Counted from the first letter of the stretch, positions 10,146 through 19,912 are shown. The stretch: 64,000 nt of DNA from Acetobacteraceae bacterium (GCA_003151425.1 PLXO01000100.1:22391-86390); one strand, 5' to 3'. Notes: generated from the letters alone by a model not told the origin. Program-made: numbers and translations.

Positions 10146-11102
10146 TCATGCGCGTTCCGCCGAGCGGCCGAACAGTCCTTGCGGACGCAGCGTAATGATC
10201 AGCAGGAACACCACGAAGATCGCCGCGTTCTGCAACTGCGGCGGCAGCACCAGGGACGAGCATTGCTGCACGAAGCCGACCGTCAGCCCGCCCCAGAATG
10301 CGCCGAGGATGCTGCCCATGCCGCCCAGCACGACGCCCGAATACATGATGATCACGTAGTCCAGCCCGACGAACGGGGTGAACGCGAGATAGGTGGCGAT
10401 CAGACCGCCGGCGATCGCGGTGACGCCGCTGCCGATGCCGAAAGCGATGCGATAGGCGCGCTCGACATCGACGCCCATGTAGGTCGCCGCCGTCGGGTTG
10501 TCCGCCGCGGCGCGCAGCGCACGACCGAGCCTGGTGTGCTCCAGCAGCACGTACAGAGCGATCGCGGTCAGGATCGCCACCGCGCAGGCGACCAGCCGTG
10601 CCTTGTTCAGGAACAGCGTCGCGTCGCCGGCCACCGGGCCGATCTCGAAGGCACGCGAAGACAGCGGCGTACGCACGGTGCGCGGCGTGGAGCCGAACAG
10701 GATCAACCCGCCATTCTGCAGGATCAGCGAGACGCCAAGGGTGACAATGAGCTGGCCGAAATGTCCGTCGTCGATCGATCCGGTGGTGCGCATGCCGGAG
10801 ACATGCGCGATCACGAACCGATGCAGCAGCATACCACCAACAAACACCACAGGTCCCGTCAGCATCGCGCCGACGAAGGGGCCAACATAGGGGCCGAGAA
10901 ACGCCAGCAGACCCCAACCGCTGAACAAGTAAAAGCTGACATACATGCCCAGCATCAACAGCTCGCCCTGGGCGAAATTGATCACTTTCATGACGCCGAA
11001 AATCAGTCCGAGACCGACACACATCAGGCCATAGATGCAGCCGATGATCACGCCCGCCGCAAGCGCGTTCATCACGTTCTCGATCAGGATGTCCAGATCC
11101 AC
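10146..11102 (-). CDS. livH: Liv-type ABC transporter permease (LivH-like)
   Basis: Inner-membrane permease of 318 residues with about eight hydrophobic segments. Typical LivH stretches include GCIYGLMCVGLGLIFGVMKV and NFAQGELLMLGMY near the N-terminus, and YSGVVLGGMGSILGAFWGGL near the C-terminus. First gene of the transporter unit livH, livMG fusion, livF, substrate-binding protein, all on the minus strand. No regulator gene is adjacent. Confidence 0.94.
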   Translation of the reverse strand: MDLDILIENVMNALAAGVIIGCIYGLMCVGLGLIFGVMKVINFAQGELLMLGMYVSFYLFSGWGLLAFLGPYVGPFVGAMLTGPVVFVGGMLLHRFVIAHVSGMRTTGSIDDGHFGQLIVTLGVSLILQNGGLILFGSTPRTVRTPLSSRAFEIGPVAGDATLFLNKARLVACAVAILTAIALYVLLEHTRLGRALRAAADNPTAATYMGVDVERAYRIAFGIGSGVTAIAGGLIATYLAFTPFVGLDYVIIMYSGVVLGGMGSILGAFWGGLTVGFVQQCSSLVLPPQLQNAAIFVVFLLIITLRPQGLFGRSAERA

Positions 11103-11167
11103 CGCCAGCCTTCCCGCGTGCTCCCGCGCCGGCCCGCTGCGGGATCGGCAATTCTTGGGGACCGCTC

Positions 11168-11947
11168 TTAGCCGGTGCCCGGCATCTCCTCAAGAGACCA
11201 GCGATGCATCAACTGTCCGAGATGCCGCGGCGCCTCGCCCGGCCACAGCGTGGTGCCGTCCGCGGTCAGCCCCCACGCGGCCGCGACACCCAGGGCCCGC
11301 AGCCCATCCGGCGCGACGGCGCGATAGCAAACATGGTGATGGCCATGCACGATCAGCCGCGCATCCATCGCGCGGGCCAGTGCGTCCAATGCCGCATTCC
11401 CCGCGGGGTGGCTGCTGGGAGCTTCGTGCGTGACCAGGATGTCGGCACGCTGCGAGGCGAGGTGCTCGTAGTCCTCCGGCCAGATCGCGGTCGCACCGAG
11501 CGAATGGACCAGGCCCGCGCGATGTGCCTCGCGCCATTGTGGGCCAAGCTTCGCGAGATCCGCGGGCAGGTCTTCTCGGCGTCGCACGCGTGGCGGGTCC
11601 GGCGGATGCCAGATGCGTGGGCGGAACGTTCCGCCAAGGCCGGCGATGCGCGCCCCGCCGAGCTCGATCACCCGGCCGTTCAGCGCGCCAGGCGCCGTTC
11701 GTGGATTGCGCACGGGATCGACGAGATTTTCCCACATCTCCGGGCCGCCATCGTTGTCGTGGTTGCCGAAGATCCAGAACACCTGGATACCGCGATCCAG
11801 CAGCGGCGCGGCAACCTCATCCAGCGGGCGCTGGCACTCGATGTCGCCCAGCAGGATCGCGGCGTCGGGCGGCGTGGCGCATGCGTCCAGCCCGCGCACC
11901 ACGTGCGGCCACTGACGATGGATGTCGCCGATGAAGACGGTCGTCAT
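11168..11947 (-). CDS. Metallophosphoesterase
   Basis: A 259-residue calcineurin-like phosphoesterase using a two-metal centre. The five metal-binding blocks are present in order: GDIHRQW (D8, H10), LLGDIE, FGNHDNDG, VTHEAPSS and VHGHHH. Such proteins hydrolyse phosphomonoesters, diesters or dinucleotides; nothing here narrows the substrate. It lies 65 bases upstream of livH on the same strand, so co-transcription is possible though function appears unrelated. Confidence 0.88.
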   Translation of the reverse strand: MTTVFIGDIHRQWPHVVRGLDACATPPDAAILLGDIECQRPLDEVAAPLLDRGIQVFWIFGNHDNDGGPEMWENLVDPVRNPRTAPGALNGRVIELGGARIAGLGGTFRPRIWHPPDPPRVRRREDLPADLAKLGPQWREAHRAGLVHSLGATAIWPEDYEHLASQRADILVTHEAPSSHPAGNAALDALARAMDARLIVHGHHHVCYRAVAPDGLRALGVAAAWGLTADGTTLWPGEAPRHLGQLMHRWSLEEMPGTG

Positions 11948-12037
11948 GATTCAGGAACGATGCGTTGTGGGCAGCGTCGAGGAGTGTGAACAAGGTGGGG
12001 TCGCGCCTCAAGCCCTTTGCGTTGCAGGGAAGTAGAT

Positions 12038-12143
12038 TCCACCACAGAGGCACAGAGACAGGACACAAGGGAAGGAACGAATCGCGCCGAGCGCGAAGTG
12101 CTATCGGTTTGCGCTTCTCTGTGTCTCTGTGTCTCTGTGGTGA
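12038..12143. repeat. Dispersed inverted repeat (CACAGAG type)
   Basis: CCACCACAGAGGCACAGAGA at the left is mirrored by TCTCTGTGTCTCTGTGGTGA at the right, with a self-complementary core CGCCGAGCGCGAAGTG. A second copy sits at 35043-35164 between fliE and fliQ. The surrounding gene-free stretch 11948-12286 holds nothing else I can name. Confidence 0.85.
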
Positions 12144-12286
12144 ACATTGCTGTCGGTGGGTCGTGCCTCTCGAACCCATCACGAGAATCGCCAGGGCTTG
12201 AGGCCACTTCGACCACCGCGCACACTGCGCAACGCCCTGCGAACCGGACGGCGCGGCGTGATGTTTGTACGTGATGCGGGGACGTG

Positions 12287-13144
12287 ATGCGGGACGTAGT
12301 CGGCGCGGAAGATCCAGCGGCTTTTCTCGATCGGCTTGAGGGCGCCGCGCAACGCACGGAAACCCCGTGCGGCGATGGCGCGGTGGTGTGGCGGTCCTGG
12401 GGCACCGGCCCCGTGCTGGTGCTGCTGCATGGCGGTGCCGGGTCGTGGCGGCATTGGGCGCACAACATCGACGATCTCGCGCGCGATCATCGTCTGCTGG
12501 TGTCCGACCTGCCCGGGCTCGGCGAATCGGCGACCGCACCGGAGCCCCAGACCGCCGAGACGGTGGCCGCGGTTCTCGCACGTGGCATCGACACCATCCT
12601 TGGGCCCGACGCGACCTATGATCTCGCCGGCTTTTCCTTTGGTGGCACGGCCGCAAGCTGTCTCGCCGCTCTGCACGGCGTGCGCGTGCGGTCATTGACC
12701 CTCGTCTGCTGCGGTGGCGTCGGGCCGTCGGCCTACCAGGTCGAACTGTTGAAGGTGCGGCACCTGACCGGCGAGGCGCGCATGGCCGCACACCGCACCA
12801 ACCTCAATCGCCTGATGATCGCCGATCCGGCGAAGATCGACGCGCTGGCGCTGCTGATCCAGGATTGGAACACGCGGCATTCCCGGCTGAAAACACCGAC
12901 GCTTTCGCGCAGCGGCGCGCTGCAAACTGCGCTGAAGGCGGTGCACGTGAAGGTGAACGGCATCTGGGGCGGACTCGATCCACCCGCCGCCCCGCGTGCC
13001 CGGGAACGCGAGGCCGCGTTGCGCGAGATCCGCCCGGACGTGAACTTCCACATGATTGCCGGCGCCGGCCACTGGGTCGCCTATGAAGCCCCCGCGGAAT
13101 TCAACGCTACATTGCGCGAGATGCTGCGGCCGACGCGGCCGTAA
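12287..13144 (+). CDS. Alpha/beta hydrolase
   Basis: A 285-residue hydrolase of the alpha/beta fold. LLHGGAGSWRHW supplies the oxyanion-hole region, GFSFGG the nucleophile elbow (Ser of GxSxG), DLPGLGES the strand-6 region and GAGHWVAYE the catalytic His. The acid residue probably lies in IWGGLDP. An in-frame GTG one codon earlier (12284) is an alternative start; no strong ribosome site decides it. Substrate unknown: esters, lactones or C-C bonds are all possible in the family. Confidence 0.85.
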   Translation: MRDVVGAEDPAAFLDRLEGAAQRTETPCGDGAVVWRSWGTGPVLVLLHGGAGSWRHWAHNIDDLARDHRLLVSDLPGLGESATAPEPQTAETVAAVLARGIDTILGPDATYDLAGFSFGGTAASCLAALHGVRVRSLTLVCCGGVGPSAYQVELLKVRHLTGEARMAAHRTNLNRLMIADPAKIDALALLIQDWNTRHSRLKTPTLSRSGALQTALKAVHVKVNGIWGGLDPPAAPRAREREAALREIRPDVNFHMIAGAGHWVAYEAPAEFNATLREMLRPTRP

Positions 13145-13210
13145 CGATCCGCTCGCCGACGTCAACCAGGGCCATCGGACGAAGGTAGGAAGGGCGGACG
13201 ATCAGCCGGT

Positions 13211-13445
13211 TAATACCAGCGGCCCAAAAGATTGACGTACGGCACGGGCCGCTCAATCCGTCATGGCCGGGCTTGTCCCGGCCATCCCCACACTCTCGAC
13301 GCCGCGCGCAACTGCTACTTTCGCAAGTTCGGTGCGGGCGGGGATGGCCGGGACTGATCCCCGGAACAAGTCCGGGGACGGCCATGACGGATTGAGCGGC
13401 CCGTGCGAACGAACCGAGAGTCATTCTTTTCGGCGCCTGGTATAA
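13211..13445. repeat. Large nested palindromic element, full-length copy
   Basis: A roughly 230-base near-palindrome. The outer arms begin AATACCAGCGGCCCAAAAG (from 13212) and return as CTTTTCGGCGCCTGGTAT. Middle arms GCACGGGCCGCTCAATCCG (13242-13260) and CGGATTGAGCGGCCCGTGC (13388-13406) are exactly complementary, and inner arms are of the TCATGGCCGG type. It matches 6198-6356 on its left half. No open frame fits it; it resembles a non-autonomous, MITE-like or REP-type element. Right after it, GTCATTGCGAGGAGCGAAG (13449 onward) is another motif of dispersed-repeat character. Confidence 0.85.
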
Positions 13446-13514
13446 CTGTCATTGCGAGGAGCGAAGCGACACGGCAATTCCCATGACGGTGCGCAACCGG
13501 CAGGGGATCCAGCG

Positions 13515-14300
13515 TCAGCGGATGATGAGGCCCTGCCCGGTCGGCAGGTTCAGAATCATTGTTCCATGCGCGCGAGCGAAGGTGTCGAACGCGGCCTTCT
13601 GCGCGGTGTGGGTCGACCAGCCATAGTCGTCCAGCAGCACCAACGCGCCCGGCACCAGTCGGTCCCAGAAGAACTCGATCGCCGCGATCTCCGGCAATAC
13701 GATGTTCATGTCGATCGAGAGATACGCGACGCGCCGGTCCGCCGGAAATTCGCTGAGCGTGTCAGGCACCATGCCACGCACCAGCCGACACCGGGGCCAC
13801 GGCGCGAAATTTGCCACCGCCTGCGTGAAACACTCCTGGTACGATTCGCGGTTATGCCAGCCGCCGATGCCGTTGCGTTCCGTCTCGGTCATCTGCTCGT
13901 CGGGAATGCCGCTATAGGTGTCGAACAGCCAGAAATCCTTATCGAGCCGGTTGAATCCGAGCCAGTCGCAGATCGCCAGCGAGAACATGCCGGTATCGAC
14001 ACCGCATTCGACGAAGTCACCCTCCAGCCGAGCCGCCTGGCTGGCAGCCCACAGCGCGACATGCACGATCCAGCGATTGTCGTCGATATGGCGCGTCTTC
14101 TTGCCGCCGCCGGCCCAGCCGAGCGCATGGGCCTGACGATACCGCGGATCGTCCAGGAAATCGGTGGTTTTGCCAAAACACCGCAAACCGCAGCCGCTGT
14201 AACTGTAGGGGCGCATGACCGGTTGCCCACCGGCCGGATAGACGATCTCGCCGGTGTCGTATTGCATCGCGATTGCCCGCGGCAGTGCATTCGGATCCAT
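13515..14300 (-). CDS. TylF/MycF-like class I methyltransferase
   Basis: A 261-residue protein resembling the macrocin O-methyltransferase (TylF) family. LEGDFVECGVDTGMFSLA is the SAM-binding motif I, FDTYSGIPDEQM follows the family pattern after it, and YLSIDMN plus VLLDDYGW provide the metal- and substrate-side acidic residues. The start is taken at MDPNAL; MGAR four codons upstream is also possible. TylF-like enzymes methylate sugar hydroxyls in macrolides or polysaccharides. No glycosyltransferases or polyketide genes are adjacent, so the acceptor is unknown. Confidence 0.8.
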   Translation of the reverse strand: MDPNALPRAIAMQYDTGEIVYPAGGQPVMRPYSYSGCGLRCFGKTTDFLDDPRYRQAHALGWAGGGKKTRHIDDNRWIVHVALWAASQAARLEGDFVECGVDTGMFSLAICDWLGFNRLDKDFWLFDTYSGIPDEQMTETERNGIGGWHNRESYQECFTQAVANFAPWPRCRLVRGMVPDTLSEFPADRRVAYLSIDMNIVLPEIAAIEFFWDRLVPGALVLLDDYGWSTHTAQKAAFDTFARAHGTMILNLPTGQGLIIR

Positions 14301-14435
14301 TCTGGCTCCCATCCTCGATACGATGCGCTTCGCATGAAGCGCGTTTGCGTCCGTTCTGGGCGGCTATATGCCTGGGGAGTGAATCATCGCTTAATTGCCG
14401 ACCATGCCAGGTCCCGGCCGGATGAGGCGACGCGG

Positions 14436-16298
14436 CTACGACGCCGCCTCCAACGCCTCCGCCGCGGCAAGCCACTCGGCCTCCGCCGCCGTCGACAGCC
14501 GCTTGATCGCCGCAAGACGCGCGGTCGTCGCGGCAATCTCGCCCGCGCGCCCGGGTCCATACAGCGCGGGATCGGCCAGTTTCCTTTCAATGGTGGCACG
14601 TTCGGCACCCAGCCTGGCCAACCGCGCCTCGGCGTCCTTCGCCTGCTTGCGCAGCGGCGCCAGCGCGGCCCGAGCCTCCGCCCGCTCGCGCCGGTCGTCG
14701 CGCTTCGTGCCGGCATCGAGCTTCGCCACCGGACGCGCCCGCTCGGCCAGCAGCGCGCGATAGTCGTCCAGATCGCCGTCGAACGAGCGCACGGTGCCGT
14801 CGGCCACCAGCCACAGCCGGTCCGCCACCAGCTCCACCAGATGCGGGTCGTGCGTGATCAGCAGCACCGCGCCCTGGAAGTCGGCCAGCGCCTTCACCAG
14901 CGCCTCGCGCGCATCGATGTCCAGGTGGTTGGTCGGCTCGTCCAGGATCAGCAGATGCGGGGCGTCGCGCGTCGCCAGCGCCAGCAGCAGGCGCGCCTTC
15001 TCGCCGCCCGACAGATTGGCGACCGGCGTCCCGGCGCGATCCGCATCCAGCCCGAAGCGCGCAAGCTGGGCGCGCACCTGCTGCGGCGTCGCCCGCGGCA
15101 GCGCACGCGCCATGTGGTCGAGCGCCGGCTCGTCGACCACCAGCTCGTCCTCCTGGTGCTGGGCGAAGTAGCCGACGCGCAGCCTGGAACTGCGACGCAT
15201 CTCGCCACCCAGCGGATCGAGCCGGCCGGCGAACAATTTTGCCAACGTGGATTTGCCGTTGCCGTTGGCGCCGAGCAGCGCGATGCGATCGTCGGTATCG
15301 ACCGACAGCGAAATGTTGCTCAGCACGGCCGTCCCGTCATAGCCCACCGACACACGCTCCAGCGCCAGGATCGGCGGGGCGATGCGCGACGGCTCGGGGA
15401 AGTTGAAGCGGGTCGGCGTCGCCTCGATGATCGTCTCGATCGGCGGCAGCCGGGCCAGCGCCTTGATACGCGACTGCGCCTGACGCGCCTTGCTCGCCTT
15501 GTAGCGGAAGCGGTCGACGAAGGACTGGATGTGCGCGCGCTCGGCCGCCACGCGCTTTGCGGCACTGACAAGCTGCATCGCGCGTTCGGTGCGGATGCGC
15601 ACGAATTCGTCGAAGCCGCCGGGGGTCAGCGACAGCTTGCCGCGGTCGAGGTGCGCGATCGCCTCCACCGCGCGGTCCAGCAGGCCGCGATCGTGCGAGA
15701 CCACCAGTGCGGCGCCGGGGAAGCGGGCCAGCCAGCCCTCCAGCCAGAGCGTCGCCTCCAGGTCCAGATGATTAGTCGGCTCGTCCAGCAGCAGCAGGTC
15801 GGGGTTGGCGAACAGCGCCGTCGCCAGCGCCACACGCATCCGCCAGCCGCCGGAGAACGACGCCACCGGCCGCGCCTGCGCCGCCTCGTCGAAGCCCAGG
15901 CCGGCCAGGATGGTCGCCGCGCGCGCCGGCGCGGCATCCGCGCCGATCGCACGCAGCCGGTCATGGACCTCGCCCAGGCGTTCCGGCGCGGCGGTTTCCA
16001 CCTCGGCCAGCAGAGAGAGACGCTCCGGATCGCCCTGCAGCACGGTCGTGGTCAGGCTTTCGGGACCGTCGGGCGCCTGCTGGTGCACTGTGGCGATCCG
16101 CGCCCGGGCGGCCAGGCGGATTTCTCCCCCGTCCAACGCCAGCTCGCCGGCGATGGCGCGCAGCAGCGTGGACTTGCCGGCGCCATTGCGACCGACCAGG
16201 CCGATGCGGCGGCCGGGATCGACGGTCAGGTCGGCACCGTTCAGCAGCGCGCGCCCACCCAGGCGGATGGTGATCCCGGAGATGATCAGAAGGCTCAT
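14436..16298 (-). CDS. ABC-F family ATPase (YheS/Uup-like)
   Basis: A soluble 620-residue protein with two ABC domains and no membrane segments, as in the ABC-F proteins that act on ribosomes. Domain 1: [34 protein letters not shown]. Domain 2: [34 protein letters not shown]. The Lys/Arg-rich linker follows domain 1 ([18 protein letters not shown]), and the last ~100 residues form a charged coiled coil rich in Glu, Arg and Ala. I start at MSLLIISG; the longer frame adds a non-homologous Pro/Arg-rich leader. Divergent from ndk. Confidence 0.93.
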   Translation of the reverse strand: MSLLIISGITIRLGGRALLNGADLTVDPGRRIGLVGRNGAGKSTLLRAIAGELALDGGEIRLAARARIATVHQQAPDGPESLTTTVLQGDPERLSLLAEVETAAPERLGEVHDRLRAIGADAAPARAATILAGLGFDEAAQARPVASFSGGWRMRVALATALFANPDLLLLDEPTNHLDLEATLWLEGWLARFPGAALVVSHDRGLLDRAVEAIAHLDRGKLSLTPGGFDEFVRIRTERAMQLVSAAKRVAAERAHIQSFVDRFRYKASKARQAQSRIKALARLPPIETIIEATPTRFNFPEPSRIAPPILALERVSVGYDGTAVLSNISLSVDTDDRIALLGANGNGKSTLAKLFAGRLDPLGGEMRRSSRLRVGYFAQHQEDELVVDEPALDHMARALPRATPQQVRAQLARFGLDADRAGTPVANLSGGEKARLLLALATRDAPHLLILDEPTNHLDIDAREALVKALADFQGAVLLITHDPHLVELVADRLWLVADGTVRSFDGDLDDYRALLAERARPVAKLDAGTKRDDRRERAEARAALAPLRKQAKDAEARLARLGAERATIERKLADPALYGPGRAGEIAATTARLAAIKRLSTAAEAEWLAAAEALEAAS

Positions 16299-16404
16299 GG
16301 GCGGCGGTTTACGGGCCGCCGGGCATTCGGGGAAGGGGTTGAACGGGGGGGACAGACCGTCTAAAGCGCCGCGCCACTCACGGAAACACCGAGGAGCCCG
16401 CCCC

Positions 16405-16827
16405 ATGGCCACCGAGCGCACGCTGTCGATCATCAAGCCCGACGCCACGCGGCGCAATCTGACCGGCAAGGTCAATGCCTGCCTGGAGGCGGCCGGCCTG
16501 CGCATCATCGCGCAGAAGCGCCTGTGGCTCACCCAGGCGCAGGCCGAGGCGTTCTACGGCGTGCACCGCGAGCGCGGCTTCTTTCGCGACCTGGTGACGT
16601 TCATGGTTTCCGGCCCGGTCGTCGCGCAGGTGCTGGAGGGCGAGAATGCCGTCGCAAGCAACCGCGAGATCATGGGCGCCACCAACCCGGCGAACGCGGC
16701 GCCCGGCACGATCCGCGCGCAATTCGCCGAGAGCATCGAGGCCAACACGGTGCACGGCTCGGACAGCGCGGAGAATGCCGCGGTCGAGATCGCGTTCTTC
16801 TTCTCGGGCCTGGAGATCGTCGGCTAA
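16405..16827 (+). CDS. ndk: Nucleoside diphosphate kinase
   Basis: A 140-residue enzyme that transfers the gamma phosphate of ATP to nucleoside diphosphates through a phosphohistidine. It opens [16 protein letters not shown], contains [20 protein letters not shown], and has the active-site segment NTVHGSDS with the catalytic His. Length and motifs are canonical. The ATG is preceded by ACCGAGGAGC. It ends 4 bases before a perfect 12-bp hairpin. Confidence 0.97.
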   Translation: MATERTLSIIKPDATRRNLTGKVNACLEAAGLRIIAQKRLWLTQAQAEAFYGVHRERGFFRDLVTFMVSGPVVAQVLEGENAVASNREIMGATNPANAAPGTIRAQFAESIEANTVHGSDSAENAAVEIAFFFSGLEIVG

Positions 16828-16830
16828 CAA

Positions 16831-16860
16831 GACCTCTCCCGCCCCTTCGCGGGAGAGGTC
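16831..16860 (+). terminator. Hairpin after ndk, CTCTCCC/GGGAGAGG type
   Basis: GACCTCTCCCGC (16831-16842) and GCGGGAGAGGTC (16849-16860) form a perfect 12-bp stem with loop CCCTTC. There is no T-run behind it, so intrinsic termination is uncertain. It belongs to the dispersed class also seen at 4668, 28641 and 60174. Confidence 0.5.
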
Positions 16861-16928
16861 GAGGCGCGAAGCGACGAGGGTGAGGGCTCTCACTCACGGC
16901 GCAGGCTCGCCCCACCAGGGAGGGCGCC

Positions 16929-17807
16929 ATGACCAACGGACCGCTCGGCCTCGAACATCCACTGGTCTGCACGCACGATCTGGACGCGCTGGCGGCGCGC
17001 TACCGGGCGATGGGATTCGCGCCGACGCCGAAGGGGCGGCATCCCTGGGGCACCGGCACGCAGCTTGTCATGTTCGCCGACAACTTCATCGAGCTGATGG
17101 GCATCGAGGATCGTTCCCTCATCGAGCTCGCCAGCCCAGACGGCTTCCGCTTCGGCCGCTTCATCGCCGACTTCCTCGACCGGCGCGAGGGCATCGCGAT
17201 GCTGGCGCTGCACAGCAAGGACGCGCGCGGCGACCTGGCAGCGGTCCAGGCGCGCGGCATCGCCAGCGCCGGCCTGGTGGATTTCCGCCGCGCGGTGAAG
17301 CTGCCGGACGGCACGGCGGATGAGGCGGTGGTGTCGCTGGCCATGCTGATCGACCCGGCGCGGCCGCAGTTGTCGAATTTCATCTGCCAGCAGCATCGGC
17401 CCGAGTTCGTCTGGGTGGCGGATTGGTTGCATCAACCCAACGGTACCACGGGCATCGCCTGGCTGGCCTACGCGGCGGCGGACCTTGGCGCGGTGCGGCC
17501 GCGCTTCGCCGCGTTGTGGGGCGAGGACGCGGTCTCAGCGGTCCCGCACGGGTTCTCGGTGGCGACCGCCGGGGGCGACCTCCTGGTGCTGGACCACGCC
17601 GGCGTGCAGACGCGGTTCGCCGGCACGAGCTTGCCGGCCGGCTGGCAGGATGCGCCCTGCGCGATCGCCATCGGCGTGCGCACGCCCGACCGGGCGCTGG
17701 TGCGGTCTTTCCTACATAGCAACAATGTGCCCTTCACCACCGCCGGCGACGCGCTGCGCGTCGCTCCGCCGCATCCCGGCAACATCGTGCTGGAGTTTCA
17801 GCCGTGA
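16929..17807 (+). CDS. VOC-superfamily (glyoxalase-like) protein
   Basis: A 292-residue protein that opens LEHPLVCTHDLDALAARYRAMGF, followed by TQLVMFADNFIELMGIED; this is the beta-alpha-beta-beta-beta module with the metal-binding His and Glu of vicinal-oxygen-chelate proteins, of the longer glyoxalase_3-like type. A second weaker module is likely in the C-terminal half (NIVLEF at the end). Ribosome site AGGGAGGGCGCC lies before the ATG. A dioxygenase, isomerase or lyase role is possible; the substrate is unknown. Confidence 0.8.
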   Translation: MTNGPLGLEHPLVCTHDLDALAARYRAMGFAPTPKGRHPWGTGTQLVMFADNFIELMGIEDRSLIELASPDGFRFGRFIADFLDRREGIAMLALHSKDARGDLAAVQARGIASAGLVDFRRAVKLPDGTADEAVVSLAMLIDPARPQLSNFICQQHRPEFVWVADWLHQPNGTTGIAWLAYAAADLGAVRPRFAALWGEDAVSAVPHGFSVATAGGDLLVLDHAGVQTRFAGTSLPAGWQDAPCAIAIGVRTPDRALVRSFLHSNNVPFTTAGDALRVAPPHPGNIVLEFQP

Positions 17808-17820
17808 GCGTGGCGGCTGC

Positions 17821-19332
17821 TCACTCCAGCCACAGCAGCCACGGCACGCCCACGCCGAGGAACACCACTAGGCTGATACCGCCGAAGATCGCGCCCAACC
17901 GCCAGAAATCCTTTGCCGGCAGATACCCGCTGCCGGCGTAGATCGGCCCCGGCCCGGTGGCATACGGCGTGATGATCCCCATCAACCCGAGCGTCATGCT
18001 CAAGGCCAACGCGGCTGCCAGGACGTTCATGCCCGGGATCGCCGCGGCGATCACCAGCATGGTCGGCAGCAGCGCGGTGGTGTGCGCCGTCAGGCTGGCG
18101 AACAGATAGTGCAGCAGGAAGAACGCCGCCACCAGCGCGACCAGCGCCGCCGCGACAGGCAAATGCACGAGCGCGCCGCTCAGCAGCCCGGCCAGCCACT
18201 TCACCATGCCCACCTGTGCCAGCCCGCTGGCCAGCGTCACCAGCGTGCCGAACCAGATCAGCGTGTTCCAGGCCGGCTTGTTGGCCAGCAGATCGTCCCA
18301 GCCCACGGTGCGGGTCACCACCAGGCCGCACACCACGACCAGCGCCGCCGTGGTGGCATCCACCACATCGCCGCCGAACACCCACATGGCCAGCGCGCAC
18401 AGCACCAGTCCCGCCAGCACGATTTCGCGGCGCGAGAGCGGACCGAGCTTGTGCAGCTCCTGCCGCGCCCAGACCGGCACCTCGGGGCTGAATTTCAGCT
18501 CCGGCGGATACAGCTTGTAGGCGAGCCATGGCGTGCCAAACAGCAGAATGACGCCGACCGGCAGGAAGCCAAGGAACCAGCCGGACCAGGTGACATTGAC
18601 ATGCAGCGTGGTGCGGATCAGCGCCAGCGCCAACAGGTTCGGCGCCACGCCGGTGAGGAACATCGAGCTGGTGACGCAGGTCGTCGCCAGTGCGGTCCAC
18701 ATGAGGTAGCCGCCGATCCGCCGCGCCGACGGATCGTTCGGCAGCGAGTCATACAGGGCCGGCATCTGCTTGATCACCGGAAACACCGAGCCGCCGCTGC
18801 GCGCGGTGTTCGACGGCGTGAACGGCGCCAGGATCGCGTCGGCGAACGCCACGGCGTAGCCGAGCGACAGCGTGCGCCCGCCGAGCCAGGACACCAGCAG
18901 CAGCGAAATGCGTTTTCCCAGCCCGGTCTTCTCGTAGCCCAGCGAAAAGATGAACGCGGCGAAAATCAGCCACACGGTGGAGTTGGCGAAACCCAACAGC
19001 GCCCAGTTCACGGCCGCGCTGGTCAGGTTGAAATCGGCGCGCGCCACCTGGGCCGGCTCGAACAGCACGAAGCGGGCCAGCACCGCGGCGGTGGTCACGC
19101 CCACCAGGCCGACGGCGGCGGCGGGGATCGGCTCGACGACGAGGCCGGTGATCACCGCGGCAAAGATGGCGAAGTAATACCAGGCATGCTGCGCCAGCCC
19201 GGGCGGCGCCGGCGACAACGCGATCACCGCACCGACGAGCAGCGGCAGCAGCATCATGAGGGTGTGCCAGGCGGGGTTCCGGTGGGCCTGGAGCGGACCA
19301 ATGCCGGCCGGGGCGAACTGCGTGGCGCTCAT
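17821..19332 (-). CDS. DASS/SLC13-family anion transporter
   Basis: A 503-residue integral membrane protein with about 12 hydrophobic segments. It resembles the divalent anion:sodium symporter family (dicarboxylate, tricarboxylate or tartrate carriers such as CitT and TtdT). Visible family features are FANSTVWLIFAAFIFSLGYE, GRTLSLGYAVAFADAILAPF, TPSNTARSGGSVFPV (the SNT motif) and, in the second half, ATGPGPIYAGSGYL. It converges on the VOC gene with only 13 bases between stops. Confidence 0.9.
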   Translation of the reverse strand: MSATQFAPAGIGPLQAHRNPAWHTLMMLLPLLVGAVIALSPAPPGLAQHAWYYFAIFAAVITGLVVEPIPAAAVGLVGVTTAAVLARFVLFEPAQVARADFNLTSAAVNWALLGFANSTVWLIFAAFIFSLGYEKTGLGKRISLLLVSWLGGRTLSLGYAVAFADAILAPFTPSNTARSGGSVFPVIKQMPALYDSLPNDPSARRIGGYLMWTALATTCVTSSMFLTGVAPNLLALALIRTTLHVNVTWSGWFLGFLPVGVILLFGTPWLAYKLYPPELKFSPEVPVWARQELHKLGPLSRREIVLAGLVLCALAMWVFGGDVVDATTAALVVVCGLVVTRTVGWDDLLANKPAWNTLIWFGTLVTLASGLAQVGMVKWLAGLLSGALVHLPVAAALVALVAAFFLLHYLFASLTAHTTALLPTMLVIAAAIPGMNVLAAALALSMTLGLMGIITPYATGPGPIYAGSGYLPAKDFWRLGAIFGGISLVVFLGVGVPWLLWLE

Positions 19333-19411
19333 CGCGACCTCCTTGCCGGCGCCTGCCGTGCCGGCAAGGCGGAAGGCTAGGGAAGGAGGGCCGCGTCCGC
19401 CTTGATCCGGA

Positions 19412-19912
19412 TCAAACCGGCGCGGTGGAAACTTGCGGTGTTGCGCGCGGCGTCAGCAGGGCGGCGCGGGCCTGCCGCATCAGCCGGTGGCACTCCGCGT
19501 CGCACCAGGTGTTCACCGCATTGCGCGGCGTGACGGTGCCGCGATGGCCCCTCACGTGGCGGAATTCCACCATGATGCCGGCAGCGGCGATCTTCTGCTG
19601 ATAGGCGGCGACGACCGCGGCGAATTGGCGGACCGCCCGCGCGCGCCTGACGGTTCCGTTCAGGGCATGAATGGCGCCGAGGCAATCGGTCTGGGCGATG
19701 ATTTTCGACGCGGCGGGCGGCCGCATGGCGGCGATCGTCAGGTAGATCCCGTTGACCAGGGCCATGGTCTCGGCGAGCGCCGAGTGCGGCACAAGCTCCT
19801 TCAGCACGCCGGAGTGCCGCACCGTGCGGCCGTCGGTCTTCGCCCAAACCGCATAGGCGGCGACCCGCGTGCGGTGGCAATAGGACGCGTCGGTGAACAG
19901 CGTGATCAGCAT
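19412..19912 (-). CDS. RNase HI-like protein
   Basis: A 166-residue protein with the RNase H fold pattern. The four acidic catalytic residues fit: D8 (LFTDASY), E49 (ALAETMAL), D76 (AQTDCLGA) and D138 (NTWCDAE), with a conserved-type His at 123 in VRGHRG. Housekeeping RNase HI has DGAC and a more basic handle; this sequence is nearer to phage, plasmid or nuclease-like RNase H domains. I start at MLITLF; the frame continues upstream to 20185, but those residues are low-complexity Pro/Arg/His. It marks the edge of the accessory region. Confidence 0.7.
   Translation of the reverse strand: MLITLFTDASYCHRTRVAAYAVWAKTDGRTVRHSGVLKELVPHSALAETMALVNGIYLTIAAMRPPAASKIIAQTDCLGAIHALNGTVRRARAVRQFAAVVAAYQQKIAAAGIMVEFRHVRGHRGTVTPRNAVNTWCDAECHRLMRQARAALLTPRATPQVSTAPV

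Noticed and set aside
9657..11171. 504-residue plus-strand frame over the Liv genes
   Set aside because: Arg/Gln/His-rich shadow opposite the clearly coding livH and livMG frames.
12163..12200. TCTCGAACCC resembling a reverse-strand tRNA T-loop
   Set aside because: No cloverleaf, anticodon stem or acceptor pairing around it.
13452..16364. 970-residue plus-strand frame over the ABC-F gene
   Set aside because: Arg/Gln/Gly-rich shadow of two well-supported minus-strand genes.
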